Part shown: positions 38,865 through 47,261 of the stretch, one piece after another | How positions within the stretch are numbered: the stretch's first letter is position 1 | How the letters are laid out: every line of letters starts with the position of its first letter | NCBI GenBank assembly: GCA_947496375.1 | Contig: CANMCY010000006.1 | Coordinates: 1-64,000, forward strand | Length of the DNA stretch: 64,000 nt | Source: Flavobacteriales bacterium | Lineage (GTDB): Bacteria > Bacteroidota > Bacteroidia > NS11-12g > UBA955 | Direction of reading: 5' to 3' | Notes under the pieces: model-generated | Told to the model about the DNA's origin: nothing | Seen by the model: only the letters and a program-made list of their open reading frames with translations | Databases searched by the model: none | Translations under genes and position numbers: made by a program

Positions 38865-39482
38865 ATGGCCATGCACATTGCAATTGCAGGAAACATAGGG
38901 GCTGGAAAGACAACGCTGACCCATTTACTTGCCAAAAATTACGACTGGGAAATGCAGTTGGAGGATATGGATGACAATCCTTACATATCTGATTTCTATG
39001 AAGACATGCAAAGATGGAGTTTTAACCTTCAGGTATATTTTTTAAATACCCGATGGAAACACATCCAGAATATCAGAAAGGGGAGCAGGGCTGTTATTCA
39101 GGACAGAACCATTTATGAGGATGCTTACATCTTCGCTCCCAATCTTCATGCAATGGGGCTAATGAGCACCCGTGATTTTGAAAATTACAATGCGCTGTTT
39201 GAAAATATCAGCCAGCAGATAACACCGCCCGATCTTTTGATTTATCTCAGAGCGGGAATTCCTAAGCTGGTTCACCAGATACAAATGCGTGGACGTGATT
39301 ATGAGGATGCCATAAGACTTGATTATCTCAAAAGACTAAATGAACGCTATGAGGCCTGGATTAGTGAATACAAGGGTAAGTTACTGGTATTTAATGTAGA
39401 TGATATAGACTTTTCGGATAACCCTGACCATGCATCGCTCATAGTTCAGCAGGTAGAGAGTACCTTAAACGGGCTCTTCTAA
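38865..39482 (+). CDS. deoxynucleoside kinase (deoxyadenosine/deoxyguanosine kinase family)
   Basis: The 205-aa kinase phosphorylates purine or pyrimidine deoxynucleosides for salvage. P-loop AIAGNIGAGKTTLT is at the N-terminus, the ERS-like substrate motif reads QDRTIYEDAYIF, and the LID region has QMRGRDYEDAIRLDYLKRLN. It belongs to the dCK/dGK-like superfamily, different from the tdk-type thymidine kinase at 60.1 kb. Its stop overlaps the ATG of the thioesterase (TAATG). Exact nucleoside preference is not predictable. Confidence 0.92.
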   Translation: MAMHIAIAGNIGAGKTTLTHLLAKNYDWEMQLEDMDDNPYISDFYEDMQRWSFNLQVYFLNTRWKHIQNIRKGSRAVIQDRTIYEDAYIFAPNLHAMGLMSTRDFENYNALFENISQQITPPDLLIYLRAGIPKLVHQIQMRGRDYEDAIRLDYLKRLNERYEAWISEYKGKLLVFNVDDIDFSDNPDHASLIVQQVESTLNGLF

Positions 39483-39916
39483 TGCCCCTTAACACCCGGG
39501 TTCATACCACGTTGCTGCAGGTAAGGCCGGATGATATTGATTTATTTGGCCATGTGCACAGCAGCCGCTACATGGATTATGTATTTGCCGCCAGACTGGA
39601 ACAAATGGAGAGGTGCTATGGTATGCCTTTGCAGGAATTTATGCAGCATAATCTGGGCTGGTATTTGTCTGCAACTGAAATGCGTTACCTGAAGCCATTA
39701 AAATTGGGAGACAGTATGAAGGTGCAAACAGCAATTGTAAGTATGGGGACTGCCTCTGTTAGGGTGGAATTTGCCATTCTGAGGGATGCTGATGATGTTC
39801 TTTGCTGTAAAGGATGGGCAGAATATGTCATGGTGGATTTAAAAACCGGCCGTCCAAGACCCATTCCTGAATGGATCATTAATCGTTATTCGCTTCCCGA
39901 CGATTCAATTTCGTAA
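39482..39916 (+). CDS. acyl-CoA thioesterase (4HBT hotdog family)
   Basis: The 144-aa single hotdog-fold protein hydrolyses an acyl-CoA thioester. The motif VRPDDIDLFGHVHSSRYMDY is the 4-hydroxybenzoyl-CoA thioesterase/YbgC signature with the catalytic Asp and His-containing helix start. The substrate is unknown. It is translationally coupled to the upstream kinase by a one-base overlap. The TAA stop codon is itself the beginning of the promoter box of the next gene. Confidence 0.88.
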   Translation: MPLNTRVHTTLLQVRPDDIDLFGHVHSSRYMDYVFAARLEQMERCYGMPLQEFMQHNLGWYLSATEMRYLKPLKLGDSMKVQTAIVSMGTASVRVEFAILRDADDVLCCKGWAEYVMVDLKTGRPRPIPEWIINRYSLPDDSIS

Positions 39917-39921
39917 CTTTG
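39914..39921 (+). promoter_or_regulatory. -7 element of the BatA-domain gene, overlapping a stop codon, leaderless spacing
   Basis: TAACTTTG, exact TAnnTTTG match. Its first three bases are the TAA stop of the thioesterase. Four bases separate it from the ATG at 39926. Confidence 0.65.
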
Positions 39922-39925
39922 CGGT

Positions 39926-41956
39926 ATGTCCTTTTTGTACCCGGTGTTTTTGTCAGCACTTGCCGTATTGCTGATTCCATTGTTGGTACATCTTTTCAGG
40001 TTTAGAAAGTATCAAACTGTTCGATTTACCCGGGTAAGGTTACTGAATGAAGTTGAAATTGAAACAAAAAATCAAAATCGACTTAAACACCTGATAACCC
40101 TATTGTGCAGAATACTTGCCTTTACCTTCCTGGTTATGGCTTTTGCCATTCCGGGTTGTAACAACAATTCCACGCAAACTACCGGCAAAACCCGGGTAAG
40201 TATTTTTATTGATAATTCTTTCAGTATGGATAACCGCCGGGACGGACAGATTCTGCTGGAAACTGCCAAGCAGCATGCAAGAGAGATTGTCAGGTCTTAT
40301 GGAGTTAACGGGGAATTCCAAATAAGGACCTCCCAGATTTCAGGGCCTTCCTCGCAATTCGTGTCATCAGCCGAAGCCGTTTCTTACATTGATGCCATTA
40401 AAATTCAGCCGGGTTCTCTTGTTTTAGAGACTTTGCTGAAAAGTATGGCTAATGATTTAAAAGAGGCCGGTAATGCCCACGCCGGATTCGTGATTTCAGA
40501 TTTTCAGTTAGGTTTTGTTGGAAAGCCCTCAAATGTTAGCGAACTCAAAGGAATTCCGGTAAAGCTGGTGAAAATAACTTCAAGCCCAAGAGAAAATATT
40601 GGTATTGACTCCGCATGGCTTGCAAAACCCTTTCTCATTCCGGGAGAAAAAAATAGCATTCAGTTCCGAGTGGCTAATTACACTAAGGAACCGCTGCAAG
40701 ACTTTCCCGTGAAATTATATGCTGAAAGCGGGTTGCTGGGTACAGGCCGTGTTTCAGTGATGCCCGGAACGTCAGATATTGGATCGATAGATTTTACAGC
40801 AGAAAATAAACGATATAATCCCGGCAGACTGCAAATTGATGAGCCGGGTGCATCATTTGATAATGTGTTGTACGTCAATCTTAGCGCTCAAACCTCACGA
40901 AATATTAACATAAGCAGTTCCAATAGGTTTGTGAATCAGGTGATTGAAACCCAGCCATTCTTAAAAATAACACCCGCTGTAAATCCCTTTTCCGGTCAGG
41001 CGGCAACCGCAAATGATGTTTACATTTGGGTTGGGCCCGGAAATTTTTCAAAAACACAGGCGGAAAATGTAAAAGATTGGCTTTCTGCTTCCGGAGCTAC
41101 GTGCATCGTTGCTGCTGATATCAACACGCCAAATGATGCGATGGTGAATGTGGTAGGGTTTCCTGATTCGAAATCGGAGAATACAACCCTTCGTATTTCG
41201 GAGAAGGGTTTTACCCATCCATTTTTTGAAGGTGTTTTCAGGCAAATACCTAAAAATATGGCTGTGCCTGAAATTAAGAAATATAGAAGTACTTCAGGAT
41301 TAAACGGTGCAGGAGAAGCCATTTTAACCTTGGAAAATGGGGATCCATTTTTATTGAGGTTTAAGGTAGGTAAAGGTACACTGTATTTTTTCACATCTCC
41401 TTTTCAGGAAGATGCGGGAAATTTTGTGAAAAGCCCATTATTCCTTCCATTGCTTACACACGCCATGATTGCAGAAAACGCAAACCCGCAGTTGTACGGA
41501 ATTTGCCTTTCAAAAACCGTATTGCCTTTGCAAAATGCGTTGAAATACAATGATAAACCACCTGTGTTAAAATTGAATAACTGGGAGTCGGTGGCAGAAA
41601 TGAGCATGACGCCCAATGGACAAGGTTTATATCTGGGTACCCAGCCCGAAAATGCAGGTAATTATACATTATTGGAAAGTGGTTCTGCAAAAATTTTGGG
41701 ATCCGTATCAGTGAATGACAGTCGTCTTGAGAGCAATCCCAATATGGTATTGGAATCTTCATTAAAGCCCTGGATGGAAGCCAATGGTATACAATGGACA
41801 TCCGGAGACAATGCCGTGGCTGCTTATCAGGCCAAAATATCAGACACTTCCTTGTGGCGCTTGTTTATTTGGCTTGCTGCTGTTTTTTTCGCATTGGAAG
41901 TTCTGGTTCTGGTATTTTGGGATTATCGATTTATTAAAAAAAGAAAAAGCGAATAG
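39926..41956 (+). CDS. BatA-domain and vWA membrane protein
   Basis: The 676-aa protein begins with the Bacteroidota BatA N-terminal domain: two membrane helices (FLSALAVLLIPLLVHLFRFR and LCRILAFTFLVMAFAIPGC) around a short loop. A von Willebrand A domain follows with MIDAS DNSFS and the second strand FVISDFQLG. A long beta-rich periplasmic part comes next, and a C-terminal helix (LFIWLAAVFFALEVLVLVF) brings the end back to the membrane with a basic tail KKRKSE. BatA proteins act with MoxR ATPases in envelope or aerotolerance functions; no moxR is adjacent. The next gene starts two bases later. Confidence 0.85.
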   Translation: MSFLYPVFLSALAVLLIPLLVHLFRFRKYQTVRFTRVRLLNEVEIETKNQNRLKHLITLLCRILAFTFLVMAFAIPGCNNNSTQTTGKTRVSIFIDNSFSMDNRRDGQILLETAKQHAREIVRSYGVNGEFQIRTSQISGPSSQFVSSAEAVSYIDAIKIQPGSLVLETLLKSMANDLKEAGNAHAGFVISDFQLGFVGKPSNVSELKGIPVKLVKITSSPRENIGIDSAWLAKPFLIPGEKNSIQFRVANYTKEPLQDFPVKLYAESGLLGTGRVSVMPGTSDIGSIDFTAENKRYNPGRLQIDEPGASFDNVLYVNLSAQTSRNINISSSNRFVNQVIETQPFLKITPAVNPFSGQAATANDVYIWVGPGNFSKTQAENVKDWLSASGATCIVAADINTPNDAMVNVVGFPDSKSENTTLRISEKGFTHPFFEGVFRQIPKNMAVPEIKKYRSTSGLNGAGEAILTLENGDPFLLRFKVGKGTLYFFTSPFQEDAGNFVKSPLFLPLLTHAMIAENANPQLYGICLSKTVLPLQNALKYNDKPPVLKLNNWESVAEMSMTPNGQGLYLGTQPENAGNYTLLESGSAKILGSVSVNDSRLESNPNMVLESSLKPWMEANGIQWTSGDNAVAAYQAKISDTSLWRLFIWLAAVFFALEVLVLVFWDYRFIKKRKSE

Positions 41957-41957
41957 G

Positions 41958-43241
41958 ATGACTACAATACTTATCAAATCTGCTCAGGTCATTGACATTG
42001 AGTCAGCCCATCACGGAAAGCAAACGGACATCTATATCAAGGATGGCATGATAGAAGCCATGGGCACCGATCTGGAGGTGCAGGCCGATAAAGAACTGAA
42101 TGCCAGTGGGCTGGTGGCCAATACCGGTTGGCTTGATATTCTGTCGTATTGCGGTGAACCCGGAGAGGAGTGGAAAGAAGATTTGAACAGTCTTTCCAGG
42201 GCAGCCCAGTCAGGTGGATTTACGCATGTGGCTGTGCTGGCGGGAAATCATCCGCATCCGGACCATGCAGCCGCCATTTCAGCTTTGCAAAAAGCGGGTG
42301 AAGATTTGCCCGTTCATATTTTACCTCTTGGGAATATCACACAACAGGCCCAGGGTAAGGATATGACAGAGTTTCATGATATGGCCAAAGCGGGTGCTGT
42401 TGGATTTAGCGACGGGGATCATCCTATTTCTGATACCGGATTGATTTCCAGAATCATGGAGTATAATGCGGGTTTAAAGTTACCGGTGTTGTTCTTTCCG
42501 TTCGACAGAAAACTGGCACCCGGTGGCAGAATGCATGAAGGTGTACAAAGTGCCTCTTTAGGTCTTAAAGGTATTCCGGCTGTGAGTGAAAGTGCAGCGC
42601 TGGAGCAAATATTGCAGATAGCTTCATGGTTGAAAGTACCTGTAAGAATTATTAGGATAAGCAGTGCTGAATCTGTGGATCTTCTGAGAAAAGCCAAGGC
42701 CGCAGGAATCGATGTCAAGGCCGCAGTTCCTGCGTTTAATCTATTGTTTACAGACGAAAATCTTGCTTCGTTTGATGAAAATTACAAGGTTTTGCCGCCT
42801 TATAGATCTGAAAGAGACCGCATGGCACTATGGCAGGGCCTGACCGATGGCACTATCGATGCAGTAATGAGCAATCATCATGCCCAGGATATTGAAAATA
42901 AGGCCGTAGAATTTGAATATGCCGGATGGGGTGCCTCGGCTGTACAAACCGTACTTCAGGCCGTTACAGGCGGGGGAAAACCCGATTTGAATCTGATTGC
43001 CGCCACGCTTTCTTCCGGTCCCAGGAAACTGATGGGTCTGCCCAGGGTGAGTCTCAATCCGGGGCAACCGGCAGATATTACCCTGTTCAGTCCTACCACA
43101 GAATGGATTTTTGAGCCGTCATTCAATTACAGCAAGGGCGTAAATCAGCCATTGCTCGGGAAAACGCTAAAAGGTTTTGTTACCGGCACGGTAAAGGCAG
43201 GTACCTGGTACGCTAATCCGATGTCGGTTAAAAATGCCTGA
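41958..43241 (+). CDS. dihydroorotase homologue lacking catalytic metal ligands
   Basis: The 427-aa protein has full dihydroorotase architecture, including EPGEEWKEDLNSLSRAAQSG and the C-terminal YSKGVNQPLLGKTLKGFVTG. The metal site is missing: where active enzymes have DxHxHxRxPG this has D60-I-L62-S-Y64-C-G66-E-P-G, so both His and the substrate Arg are replaced. Later His ligands are also gone (ISSAESV replaces the usual His-x-His region). It should not hydrolyse dihydroorotate. Non-catalytic PyrC-like proteins in other bacteria pair with aspartate transcarbamoylase; that is the best guess. ATG at 41958 follows the upstream stop. Confidence 0.85.
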   Translation: MTTILIKSAQVIDIESAHHGKQTDIYIKDGMIEAMGTDLEVQADKELNASGLVANTGWLDILSYCGEPGEEWKEDLNSLSRAAQSGGFTHVAVLAGNHPHPDHAAAISALQKAGEDLPVHILPLGNITQQAQGKDMTEFHDMAKAGAVGFSDGDHPISDTGLISRIMEYNAGLKLPVLFFPFDRKLAPGGRMHEGVQSASLGLKGIPAVSESAALEQILQIASWLKVPVRIIRISSAESVDLLRKAKAAGIDVKAAVPAFNLLFTDENLASFDENYKVLPPYRSERDRMALWQGLTDGTIDAVMSNHHAQDIENKAVEFEYAGWGASAVQTVLQAVTGGGKPDLNLIAATLSSGPRKLMGLPRVSLNPGQPADITLFSPTTEWIFEPSFNYSKGVNQPLLGKTLKGFVTGTVKAGTWYANPMSVKNA

Positions 43242-43255
43242 ACAGCCATTACCCC

Positions 43256-44068
43256 ATGAAGCACATTAGCAGTCTGCAAAATCCTTTGGTCAAGGAAACC
43301 TTGCAGCTGCTTGAAAAAAGTCGATTGCGAAAAACCAGCGGGCTCTTTGTGGCCGAAGGTCTGAATGAATTAAAGATGTGCCTTAAAGAGGGTTTCACCT
43401 TTAAAAGACTATTTTTTTGTGAAAAAGATATTTCCCAGGAGGAACTTAGTGCATGGTTTCATCCACTTAAGCCAGATGTAGAGTTGTTATCGGTTTCCGG
43501 GGAAATCATGGATAAACTGGCATACCGATCCGGTGTAAAAAATGCAGTAGCAGTTGTTGAGGCAAAAAAAACAACGCAAATTTCGCTTACTCAACGGGCC
43601 AATCCTTTTTATGTGATTGCCGAATCCGTTGAAAAACCCGGCAATTTAGGGGCGCTGCTGAGAAGCGCGGATGCTTCAGGCACTACTGCGGTTATTTTGT
43701 GTGATCCTGCAGTAGATATTTATAATCCCAATGTCATAAGAAGTAGCGTGGGGTGTGTTTTTAGCGTTCCGGTGCTTGTAATGAAACCGGATGAGGCCCT
43801 GCATTTTTTAAGAGAACAAAAAGTTTCGGTGTATACCACGTTTATGGATAATTCGGTTAGTATCTGGGATCAGGATTTAACCCGCCCTTCAGCGGTGGTT
43901 GTGGGGACGGAGAGTACCGGCCTGAGTGATTTCTGGAGGTCTGCAGGTATCAATGTGAACATTCCTATGTATGGCAGCGTTGACAGTCTGAATGTATCAA
44001 CCGCCGCAGCACTGATGATGTTTGAAATGGCAAGACAGCGCCAAAAGGCCGGAGGTTCCAATGAATAG
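43256..44068 (+). CDS. TrmH/SpoU-family RNA 2'-O-methyltransferase
   Basis: The 270-aa SPOUT enzyme transfers methyl from SAM to a ribose 2'-OH in rRNA or tRNA. An N-terminal substrate-binding domain (residues 1-100) precedes the knotted SPOUT domain: motif 1 SVEKPGNLGALLRSADASG, NPNVIRSSVGCVFSVPV, motif 2 VVGTESTGLS, and motif 3 IPMYGSVDSLNVSTAAAL. The target nucleotide is unknown. Its end overlaps the saccharopine-dehydrogenase-like gene by 8 bases. Confidence 0.92.
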   Translation: MKHISSLQNPLVKETLQLLEKSRLRKTSGLFVAEGLNELKMCLKEGFTFKRLFFCEKDISQEELSAWFHPLKPDVELLSVSGEIMDKLAYRSGVKNAVAVVEAKKTTQISLTQRANPFYVIAESVEKPGNLGALLRSADASGTTAVILCDPAVDIYNPNVIRSSVGCVFSVPVLVMKPDEALHFLREQKVSVYTTFMDNSVSIWDQDLTRPSAVVVGTESTGLSDFWRSAGINVNIPMYGSVDSLNVSTAAALMMFEMARQRQKAGGSNE

Positions 44069-45395
44069 TGGGATTTTAGTGCTCGGTGCAGGCAGAAGTT
44101 CTCGTTTTCTTTTGATGCAACTGACTGAATTTTGCCATAAAACTGACCGGTCTCTCACGGTGTGTGATTCCAGCCAAAAGGAACTGGATAAACACACTTT
44201 TGATTTGCAGCTTGAGCGTAAAATAATAAACGCCTCAGATCCGGATGCACTTGAGTTGCTGATTGCAGGCAAAGAAATGGTGGTTTCATTGCTTCCGCCC
44301 CCCATGCATCCTACAGTGGCAGCCATGTGTTTGAAATACAAGAGCCATTTTGCCTCTGCTTCTTATGTGGGTGAAGCCATGCGTGATATGGATGAAGCCG
44401 CCGGAAATGCCGGATTGGTTTTCTTGAATGAACTGGGCCTGGATCCGGGCATTGATCACTTAAGTGCCATGAAGGCCATGGATGAGATTCGGGCAGATGG
44501 TGGTGAAATTACCTCCTTTGAGAGTTATTGCGGGGGGCTGATAGCTGAAAAATACTGTACTGACAATCCCTGGAAATATAAATTCAGCTGGAATCCCCGC
44601 AACGTAGTGTTGTCAGGGCAGGGCGGCAACAGTATTTATAGGCAGCAAAAGCAGTTGAGAAGTATTCCATGGCACCGCCTTTTTGCCGAGGCAAAAAACC
44701 TTTCCATTCCGGGACTGGGTGAATTTGATGCCTATGCAAACCGCGACAGTCTAACTTATCAATCGTTATATAAGCTGGATGACACGGATACAATTTTTCG
44801 GGGGACGCTTAGACGTGGGAATTTCTGCAAAAACTGGCAGGTCTTGGTTTCTCTGGGTTTCACAGATGCGCTGTCACTACTTCCACAAAACATAAATTCT
44901 GTTAATGATTTATGCTGTGCCCTTACCGGTAAAAAATCACAACAGCAACTATCAGACTGGTTGCTAAAAAATCGATGGATCAGTGAAGAACAGGCCATTT
45001 GGTTTGATTATTTGAATCTGGAAAGCACCCGGCCCTTTGATTCCAAAGTTAATAATGCCGCTGAAGTGCTGGAAGCTGTGTTGCTTGAAAAGTGGAAGCT
45101 GATGCCCGAAGATTGTGATGAGGTTGTGATGTATCACAGTATCGGATTTGTAAAAGATGGCCGAAAACAGAAATTTCATTCCATGCTGTGTGTGAGGGGT
45201 GAGGACGATATGCATACAGCCATGGCAAAAACCGTGGGTCTGCCGCTCGCTCTGGGTGTTGAACTGGTGTTGTCCGGAAATTGTTCTGAATGTGGTGTGG
45301 TGATTCCTGTAAGTGATTACTGGTATAAGCAGATTTTACCCCGTCTGGAAGAAATGGGAATTTCCTTTACAGAGCAAATAGAAATTTGCGATTGA
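44061..45395 (+). CDS. saccharopine dehydrogenase-like reductase
   Basis: The 444-aa NAD(P)-dependent protein has an N-terminal Rossmann domain (ILVLGAGRSSRFLLMQLTEF, last Gly of the motif replaced) and a C-terminal saccharopine dehydrogenase domain with NELGLDPGIDHLSAMKAMDE and SYCGGLIAEKY. These match the saccharopine-forming-glutamate branch (LYS9/AASS C-terminal type), so a role in lysine degradation or a related amino-acid reduction is likely. ATG at 44061 (MNSGILVLG) is chosen; it overlaps TrmH. Followed after 51 bases by RidA. Confidence 0.85.
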   Translation: MNSGILVLGAGRSSRFLLMQLTEFCHKTDRSLTVCDSSQKELDKHTFDLQLERKIINASDPDALELLIAGKEMVVSLLPPPMHPTVAAMCLKYKSHFASASYVGEAMRDMDEAAGNAGLVFLNELGLDPGIDHLSAMKAMDEIRADGGEITSFESYCGGLIAEKYCTDNPWKYKFSWNPRNVVLSGQGGNSIYRQQKQLRSIPWHRLFAEAKNLSIPGLGEFDAYANRDSLTYQSLYKLDDTDTIFRGTLRRGNFCKNWQVLVSLGFTDALSLLPQNINSVNDLCCALTGKKSQQQLSDWLLKNRWISEEQAIWFDYLNLESTRPFDSKVNNAAEVLEAVLLEKWKLMPEDCDEVVMYHSIGFVKDGRKQKFHSMLCVRGEDDMHTAMAKTVGLPLALGVELVLSGNCSECGVVIPVSDYWYKQILPRLEEMGISFTEQIEICD

Positions 45396-45423
45396 AATGC
45401 AACGCAAAATCTTACGCCGATTG

Positions 45424-45431
45424 TAACTTCG
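45424..45431 (+). promoter_or_regulatory. possible -7 element of the RidA gene
   Basis: TAACTTCG, one mismatch to TAnnTTTG, 15 bases before the ATG at 45447. Confidence 0.35.
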
Positions 45432-45446
45432 TGACCTGAAATTATC

Positions 45447-45863
45447 ATGAATGACATTATCAATTCAGGCAAAGCTCCCGAGCCCGTAGGGCTTTACCCG
45501 CATGCGAGGCGTGTTGGCAATCTTTTATATTTAAGCGGTGTAGGTCCCCGTGAAAAAGGCACCAAGAAGATTCCGGGGGTAGAACTGGACGAAAATGGAA
45601 ACATCGTTTCTTATGATATAGAAACACAATGCAGGAGCGTTTTTCAGAATGTGCGCTGGATACTGGAAGATGCAGGCACTAAGTGGGAAAATATCATTGA
45701 TGTAACCGTTTTTCTTACCAATATGAAGGATGATTTTAAAACCTACAATCGCTTGTGGGCAGAGTATTTTGCCAATAATCCGCCTTGCAGAACCACCCTG
45801 GAAATCAATTGTCTGCCCACACCCATAGCCATAGAGCTAAAGGTGCTGGCTACCATAGATTAA
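45447..45863 (+). CDS. RidA-family deaminase (2-aminomuconate deaminase-like)
   Basis: The 138-aa trimeric-type RidA protein deaminates reactive enamines or imines. It keeps the active-site Arg (CRTTLEINCLP) and Glu (IAIELKVLATID). The N-terminus APEPVGLYPHARRVGNLLYL and GVGPREKGTKKIPGV resemble the 2-aminomuconate deaminase branch (kynurenine degradation) rather than housekeeping RidA. This is a similarity judgement made by eye. The aldehyde dehydrogenase at 6.2 kb could be its pathway neighbour. Convergent with hpf, overlapping by 4 bases. Confidence 0.8.
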   Translation: MNDIINSGKAPEPVGLYPHARRVGNLLYLSGVGPREKGTKKIPGVELDENGNIVSYDIETQCRSVFQNVRWILEDAGTKWENIIDVTVFLTNMKDDFKTYNRLWAEYFANNPPCRTTLEINCLPTPIAIELKVLATID

Positions 45864-46159
45864 TGATCCTGTAACTTTCCCTTTAGGCGGGATATCTGCT
45901 GTTTTAAGGCATTCACTGCCCCGTCTGCGGCATTTTCAAATGAGGTATCCTGTTGCATAACAAACAGCTCTTTTTCAGGTACTTTTACACGGATTTCCAG
46001 CGTTTTGTTCCGCTTGGTGTCTGATTTTTCTTCCTTTAGAATCACCTTTACTTCCTGCATGCGCTGATACATGCGGTTTAATCTTTCCAGCTTACCGGAG
46101 ATTACATCCATAATCTTCGGTTCTGCTTTTAGGCCAATGGTTTGAAAATGAATATTCAT
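45860..46159 (-). CDS. hpf: ribosome hibernation promoting factor (short HPF/RaiA family)
   Basis: The 99-aa protein has the single HPF domain with MNIHFQTIGLKAEPKIMDVI, basic KLERLNRMYQRM and the C-terminal FENAADGAVNALKQQISRLK helix. It binds the decoding site of idle ribosomes. It lacks the C-terminal dimerisation domain of long HPF. It follows xerC after 128 bases on the same strand. In many Bacteroidota I recall xerC-hpf standing directly before tRNAs and tuf; here tuf is about 20 kb away. Confidence 0.9.
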   Translation of the reverse strand: MNIHFQTIGLKAEPKIMDVISGKLERLNRMYQRMQEVKVILKEEKSDTKRNKTLEIRVKVPEKELFVMQQDTSFENAADGAVNALKQQISRLKGKLQDH

Positions 46160-46287
46160 GGTGTTACGTATTATCGATTTTGTTGTATTGCCGAAAACAA
46201 TACAAACAACAATTTACTTAAAGACAACGCTGAATTTGATGATTTGTGTCAGTCTGTAGACGAATATGCCTGAAAATCCGACTGATT

Positions 46288-47148
46288 TTAGTTTCTTGGG
46301 TGCAAAGCGTGAATTTTCTTCAGCTTTTCAAAACTGTTTTTGGTGTAGACCTGTGTTGCGGCCAGACTGGCATGACCAAGAATTTCTTTGATGGCCATAA
46401 GTTGAGCGCCATTATTTAACATGTGCGTTGCAAATGAATGTCGAAGCACATGCGGACTTGTCTTTAGGGCATCACTAAACAGTTTTAAGTATTGGTTTAC
46501 CAGCCGGTATATATACATTCGGTACATGGGCTTGCCGTTTTCCAGTGCAAAAAGCAATCCTTTTCGGCCTTGCATCCATGCTCTCAGTCCTTCCATAATT
46601 TCATCGTGCAATGGAATCAATCTTTGTTTGTTCCGCTTCCCTGTTACCTGTACCGTTTTACGGTTAAGGTCTACATCGCCGCAATGTATGGCAGCAAGCT
46701 CACTCAGACGCATTCCGGTGGAATAAAACAATAGTAACAGCAATCGGTCACGCTGTCCGGTTTCCTGTTCTTCCCATGGGAAATGGGTAAACATATTTTG
46801 CAAATCCCTCGCAGGTATATCCTGTACAATGCGTTTGGGCATTTTAGGCAGACTGATTTTGGAAAGCGGATCGCTTTTGAGGATACCCTGCTTGCGGAGA
46901 TATCGGGTAAAAGAGCGAAGAACTGAAATTTTTCGATGCACAGTTCTTGCCTGCAATCCCGATTGCATGAGTTCGGCCATCCAGCCCCTGACGGTCATCG
47001 CGTTGAGTCCGGTTAGTAAGGTTAATCCCTCTTTTTGACAAATGGTTTCAAACTGCTGCAAGTCGTTTTCATAGGCAGCAACCGTATGAACTGACATACG
47101 CCGGTTCAGTGCCAGATAATCCAGAAAATCCACAGCAGATGCATGCAT
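46288..47148 (-). CDS. xerC: tyrosine recombinase XerC/XerD
   Basis: The 286-aa recombinase has an N-terminal SAM-like core-binding domain (residues 1-90) and a catalytic domain with the R-K-H-R-H-Y set: TGMRLSEL, KRNKQRL, HVLRHSFATHML and LGHASLAATQVYT. Length fits host XerC/XerD that resolve chromosome dimers at dif. No integrase-type extension and no att-like repeats are around it. In this phylum the gene next to hpf is usually the housekeeping copy. Confidence 0.9.
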   Translation of the reverse strand: MHASAVDFLDYLALNRRMSVHTVAAYENDLQQFETICQKEGLTLLTGLNAMTVRGWMAELMQSGLQARTVHRKISVLRSFTRYLRKQGILKSDPLSKISLPKMPKRIVQDIPARDLQNMFTHFPWEEQETGQRDRLLLLLFYSTGMRLSELAAIHCGDVDLNRKTVQVTGKRNKQRLIPLHDEIMEGLRAWMQGRKGLLFALENGKPMYRMYIYRLVNQYLKLFSDALKTSPHVLRHSFATHMLNNGAQLMAIKEILGHASLAATQVYTKNSFEKLKKIHALHPRN

Positions 47149-47248
47149 TAATACAAATCAAACGGTGCCAAGCTTTTTTTATTGCAATTATTTATGAACC
47201 CATGTGCATAAACCCCAGTGCAAGACGGGTAAATCTGGAAAAAACAAA

Positions 47249-47256
47249 TAACTTCG
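47249..47256 (+). promoter_or_regulatory. possible -7 element of the glycosylasparaginase gene
   Basis: TAACTTCG, one mismatch to TAnnTTTG, five bases before the ATG at 47262. The short spacing also supports this start over longer upstream frames. Confidence 0.4.
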
Positions 47257-47261
47257 TCCGC

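Noticed and set aside
46288-47148. XerC-like recombinase as integrase of a mobile element
   Set aside because: It has housekeeping XerC/D length, lies next to hpf, and no direct repeats, tRNA-end duplications or cargo genes are seen.
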